DNA of 35,420 nucleotides, taken from the NCBI GenBank assembly GCA_002841495.1, contig PGZV01000007.1, positions 176,551-211,970 of the forward strand, in the 5' to 3' direction. The translations under genes were made by a program, and so were the position numbers. The notes beneath the pieces are model-generated. The model was given only the letters and a program-made list of their open reading frames with translations. It ran no database searches and was not told the DNA's origin. This document shows, piece by piece, positions 32,626-35,420 of the stretch. Source of the DNA: Firmicutes bacterium HGW-Firmicutes-2 (GTDB taxonomy: Bacteria; Bacillota; Clostridia; Lachnospirales; Vallitaleaceae). The number at the start of each line of letters is the position of its first letter. Positions within the stretch are counted from its first letter, which is position 1.

Positions 32626-33829
32626 AACATGGACGATTTATAGTGTATTGCTTGTTTCATCAATGATTTTTAACCGCTTATTACCGGGTTATACGAGTAG
32701 TATTAGTTTTTATATTATACTGTTTACTCCGGTTATTAGCTTTGTTCATATATCTTTGACGTACTTTGCATTTAAGCTCACACATAATGTTGACAAGCGA
32801 TTTGTATCAAAGGGTGATGAGATTGTCTATGTTATTAAGCTCATTAATCCAACTTCATTTCTTTTGGCACCATTTTCACTTCACTATGTGTCAAGCGAAA
32901 AGCTTTTTATAGATGCAAAGAATGATGTTAATCATCCGATTATCGTGTCTGAACAAAAGACTGTCGTTATACGCAAAAAGCTCATTTGTACTTATCGAGG
33001 TAATTATTCGATAGGTGTTGATCGCGTTGTTATTTGTGATTATTTTAAATTTTTCAGATTCAATTACACCGCGATAGAACAACATAAAATTCTTGTTTAT
33101 CCAAAACTGCGTGAGCTAAAAAGCAGCTTGCTTCGCAATATTAGTAATGAAAGTAATGAAAGCGTTATATCCAATACGACACAAAACCAATCCGTGTTTA
33201 CGGATGTAAGGGATTACCAACCAGGTGATCCTCTAAATAAAATTCATTGGAAGTTAACAGCAAAAACGGGAGACTTTATTTCGAAAGACTACTCAGGTCA
33301 AGTGACAAATAAAACGAAGATTTTCCTAGATACATATAGTTTGAACTTAGACAGTGAAAGTTCTATTGTCTATGAAGACTATATGGTTGAGGGCTGTGTA
33401 TCACTGGTGCATTTCTTCCTTGAAAACCGAATACATACACAATTGTATTATGAAAAATTTGGAATGCATAAATCGGAAGGACGAAGCAGTAAAGATTTCC
33501 CAAGGTTTTATGATGAACTGGCAAAGCTTTCTTTTTATAAGGAACAAGGCTTTTCTAAACTGATTGATGATGTTCTACATCTAGAATGTGACCCATGTCA
33601 TGTGATATTAATGACTCAGCACATCACATTACCTTTAGTTGAAAAATTGGTACGCTTAAAATATCAGAATTACGAAATAAGTATTGTAGTCTGTGATCGT
33701 AAGACCATGGATATAGAGGGTATAGAGAGTTTTGGGGACAATCAGTGTCAATTTATATTAACCACATCAAGAATACCGATTTATTATATGCAACATGATG
33801 AAAGCTCAACAAGGTTGGGGGTGACTTAG
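32612..33829 (+). CDS. DUF58 family protein
   Basis: A 405-residue protein with two N-terminal membrane helices (about 5-55), an extended beta region and the DUF58 hallmark VRDYQPGDPLNKIHWKLTAK then GDFISKDYSG near residues 200-225, leading into a von Willebrand-A-like domain. DUF58 proteins are encoded with MoxR ATPases and transglutaminases, as here. The start is uncertain: ATG at 32612 is only 2 bp after GGAAGG, whereas TTG at 32618 is 8 bp after it. It overlaps moxR by 14 bp and its stop overlaps the next GTG (TAGTG). The frame is intact, unlike both neighbours. Confidence 0.88.
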   Translation: MRLRRTWTIYSVLLVSSMIFNRLLPGYTSSISFYIILFTPVISFVHISLTYFAFKLTHNVDKRFVSKGDEIVYVIKLINPTSFLLAPFSLHYVSSEKLFIDAKNDVNHPIIVSEQKTVVIRKKLICTYRGNYSIGVDRVVICDYFKFFRFNYTAIEQHKILVYPKLRELKSSLLRNISNESNESVISNTTQNQSVFTDVRDYQPGDPLNKIHWKLTAKTGDFISKDYSGQVTNKTKIFLDTYSLNLDSESSIVYEDYMVEGCVSLVHFFLENRIHTQLYYEKFGMHKSEGRSSKDFPRFYDELAKLSFYKEQGFSKLIDDVLHLECDPCHVILMTQHITLPLVEKLVRLKYQNYEISIVVCDRKTMDIEGIESFGDNQCQFILTTSRIPIYYMQHDESSTRLGVT

Positions 33830-35420
33830 TGTTTGCTATATTTGTTATTGGATTTGCGATCCTTGCAATTTTGTCAGGAACTTTTTCATATGTGCTTAAT
33901 ATATTCGAACTATTTGTTATAAGTGGTTTGAGTTTTCTTGTATATTATTTTATTTTAGGTAAACGTAATGTTTTAATCTGGTCGATTCTTGCCACTATAT
34001 TGGCAATAACCGTGACCAGTTATTATTTGTATAAAAAGGAACTGCTAGAATCAACAGGCATACAGATTGCAAATTTTGTAAAACCCTATTATTATTCAAT
34101 GAGAATTCAAGGTTTCTATATTGGTCGATTTCATCAGCAACTATTAATATTAGCCTGTTGTTGGCGCTTTACTGATTCTTGGAGCCTATATTGCGGGAGC
34201 ATTTTCATCGATACGAGATCGGCAAGCCTTCTTTCTATTTGTAATCGCTACATTCATCTATTACTTTGAAATCTATTATGTGAGACTGAAAGATAGTGAA
34301 GGTGATTGTAGAAGATATTCTTTTTACCGTCTTTCTATTGTTATGGCAACCCTTGTTATTCTGCTATCCCTTGTTGTGAATAATACGCATCCTAATCCAT
34401 TTGAAAAGAGCGTTGCAAAAGTTAGCACAACTGGAACGAATGGTGAAAGTTCACCAAATGAATTTGATTTGGATCAGTTAGAGATGATCTATAGTGTAGC
34501 AGATGCATACAAAATCGCTTCTTCTTTTGAACACCAAGGCATTGAACTCTTTAGAGTTAAGACAGAGAAGCTGAAATACTTCAAATCTCAAACCTTTAAC
34601 CAATATGTTGATGGTGTATGGACCAATACTAAGAATGAGCCGATTCATCAAGATGAGTGGCCAACGGAGCCGATTCTCAGTTCAGATCAAGTGTTTAATG
34701 AGGCCTTGTTCTTCAATGAAGAAGTTGAAGTCATCTACCAAAACATTTATACAGATAGTATTGTCACGGGTCCTTATACGAAAGAGGTTGTCCTTTCTGA
34801 CTTAACGATTCCTATTCATGTGTATGAAGATGGCATGTTTAAAGCAGATGAAATGGTCGGTCAGGATTATCAATATACATTATCCATCCTTATACCTAAA
34901 TATAGGACAACAGCTTTAACCCAGTACTTAAGTGGCTTAGAAAAAGATGATACGGACCTTACAAGTTACTTATTGCTTCCGGATGGATTTGATAAACTAA
35001 AAGACTTATCGGATGAGATTACAAAAGATCTATCATCGGATATGAATAAAGCAATAGCCATTGAGCGGTATTTAAAAAGTGCATATACCTATAATGAGAA
35101 TCCGGATTTTCAACACGAAGGTGATATGATCAATGCGTTTTTATTTGAAGAAAAAGAAGGATTTTGCCAACAATTCGCAACTTCTATGACATTGATGCTC
35201 AGGAGTCAAGGGATTCCATCTAGGTTTGTCACGGGTTTTGTAATAGGTTCAAGCCAATTTGAAATCGATGATATTCCTGAAGAAGTTCTTTATAATGGAA
35301 GAAGAGTTATTGATTCTTATAAACATGTATATGATAGCAACGCTCACGCTTGGGTTGAAATCTATGTGCCTAACTTTGGATGGATTCAGTTTGAGCCTAC
35401 ACCGGGTCAAGATGCTGTAC
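33829..35420 (+). pseudogene. TgpA-like membrane transglutaminase, two frame breaks, incomplete at window end
   Basis: Starting with GTG at 33829, the protein has several N-terminal membrane helices, then a soluble part with the transglutaminase core: EGFCQQFATSM (Cys), NAHAWVEIY (His) and GWIQFEPTPG (the acidic third residue, Glu here). The frame changes twice: near 34128, where reading RFSSATINISLLLAL needs one more T, and near 34168, where LLLILGAYIAGAFSS needs another T. Both are in T runs. From there the frame is open to 35420. Such proteins are envelope peptidases or cross-linkers that partner DUF58 and MoxR. Confidence 0.75.

Overview
The window looks like a chromosome segment from a low-GC, Gram-positive anaerobe of the Clostridia, most like the Lachnospirales or a neighbouring order. 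Pointers are strong AGGAGG-type ribosome sites, many consensus TTGACA/TATAAT promoters, U-tailed terminators, a flavodoxin paired with a DUF3793 gene, a pst-phoU-phoPR cluster and a tRNA-Leu(AAG). The organism call is an inference from gene content and style; no 16S rRNA gene is present.

Positions 1-9240 hold ordinary single-gene and two-gene units: a YczE-type membrane protein, an acetate-uptake (SatP/YaaH) transporter, a flavodoxin plus DUF3793 pair behind a promoter with a Fur-box-like site, LemA, an EAL-CBS-GGDEF cyclic-di-GMP protein, a minus-strand ABC exporter operon (ATPase plus two permeases) and a secreted CAP-domain protein. A minus-strand tRNA-Leu with anticodon AAG lies at 9378-9462, and beside it (9261-9331) is a tRNA-derived, foldable remnant. 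An ABC exporter half-transporter follows.

Positions 11528-18864 form the phosphate-starvation block: a row of four 11-bp-phased Pho-box-like hexamers, then pstS, pstC, pstA, pstB, phoU, phoP and phoR. Two things are odd. PstA carries a PDZ-like insertion between its first membrane helix and the permease core. PhoP carries a perfect 33-bp in-frame tandem duplication that repeats 11 residues of its DNA-recognition helix. A membrane-anchored protein of unknown function, a PHP phosphoesterase and guaA follow. The conserved C-terminus of GuaA is missing and is replaced by residues read through the terminator hairpin.

From the end of guaA to about 31.7 kb lies an AT-rich accessory island full of defence and toxin-antitoxin genes, both intact and broken. 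It holds a tail-to-tail sce7725/sce7726-type pair (the second with a PD-(D/E)XK nuclease signature); a HigB toxin with a HigA antitoxin fused to an ImmA/IrrE metallopeptidase; a HsdS remnant with a 20-bp repeat; a SIR2-HerA operon with a translationally coupled third gene encoding a KTSC-domain protein; an autoregulated-looking XRE regulator plus membrane zinc-ribbon protein; and a decayed AbiE-type pair. No integrase or transposase is visible.

The right end (31702-35420) is a MoxR - DUF58 - transglutaminase (TgpA-like) operon. Its first and third genes each carry frame disruptions; those in the third fall in T runs, so real decay and sequencing error both have to be considered. The last gene runs off the window.
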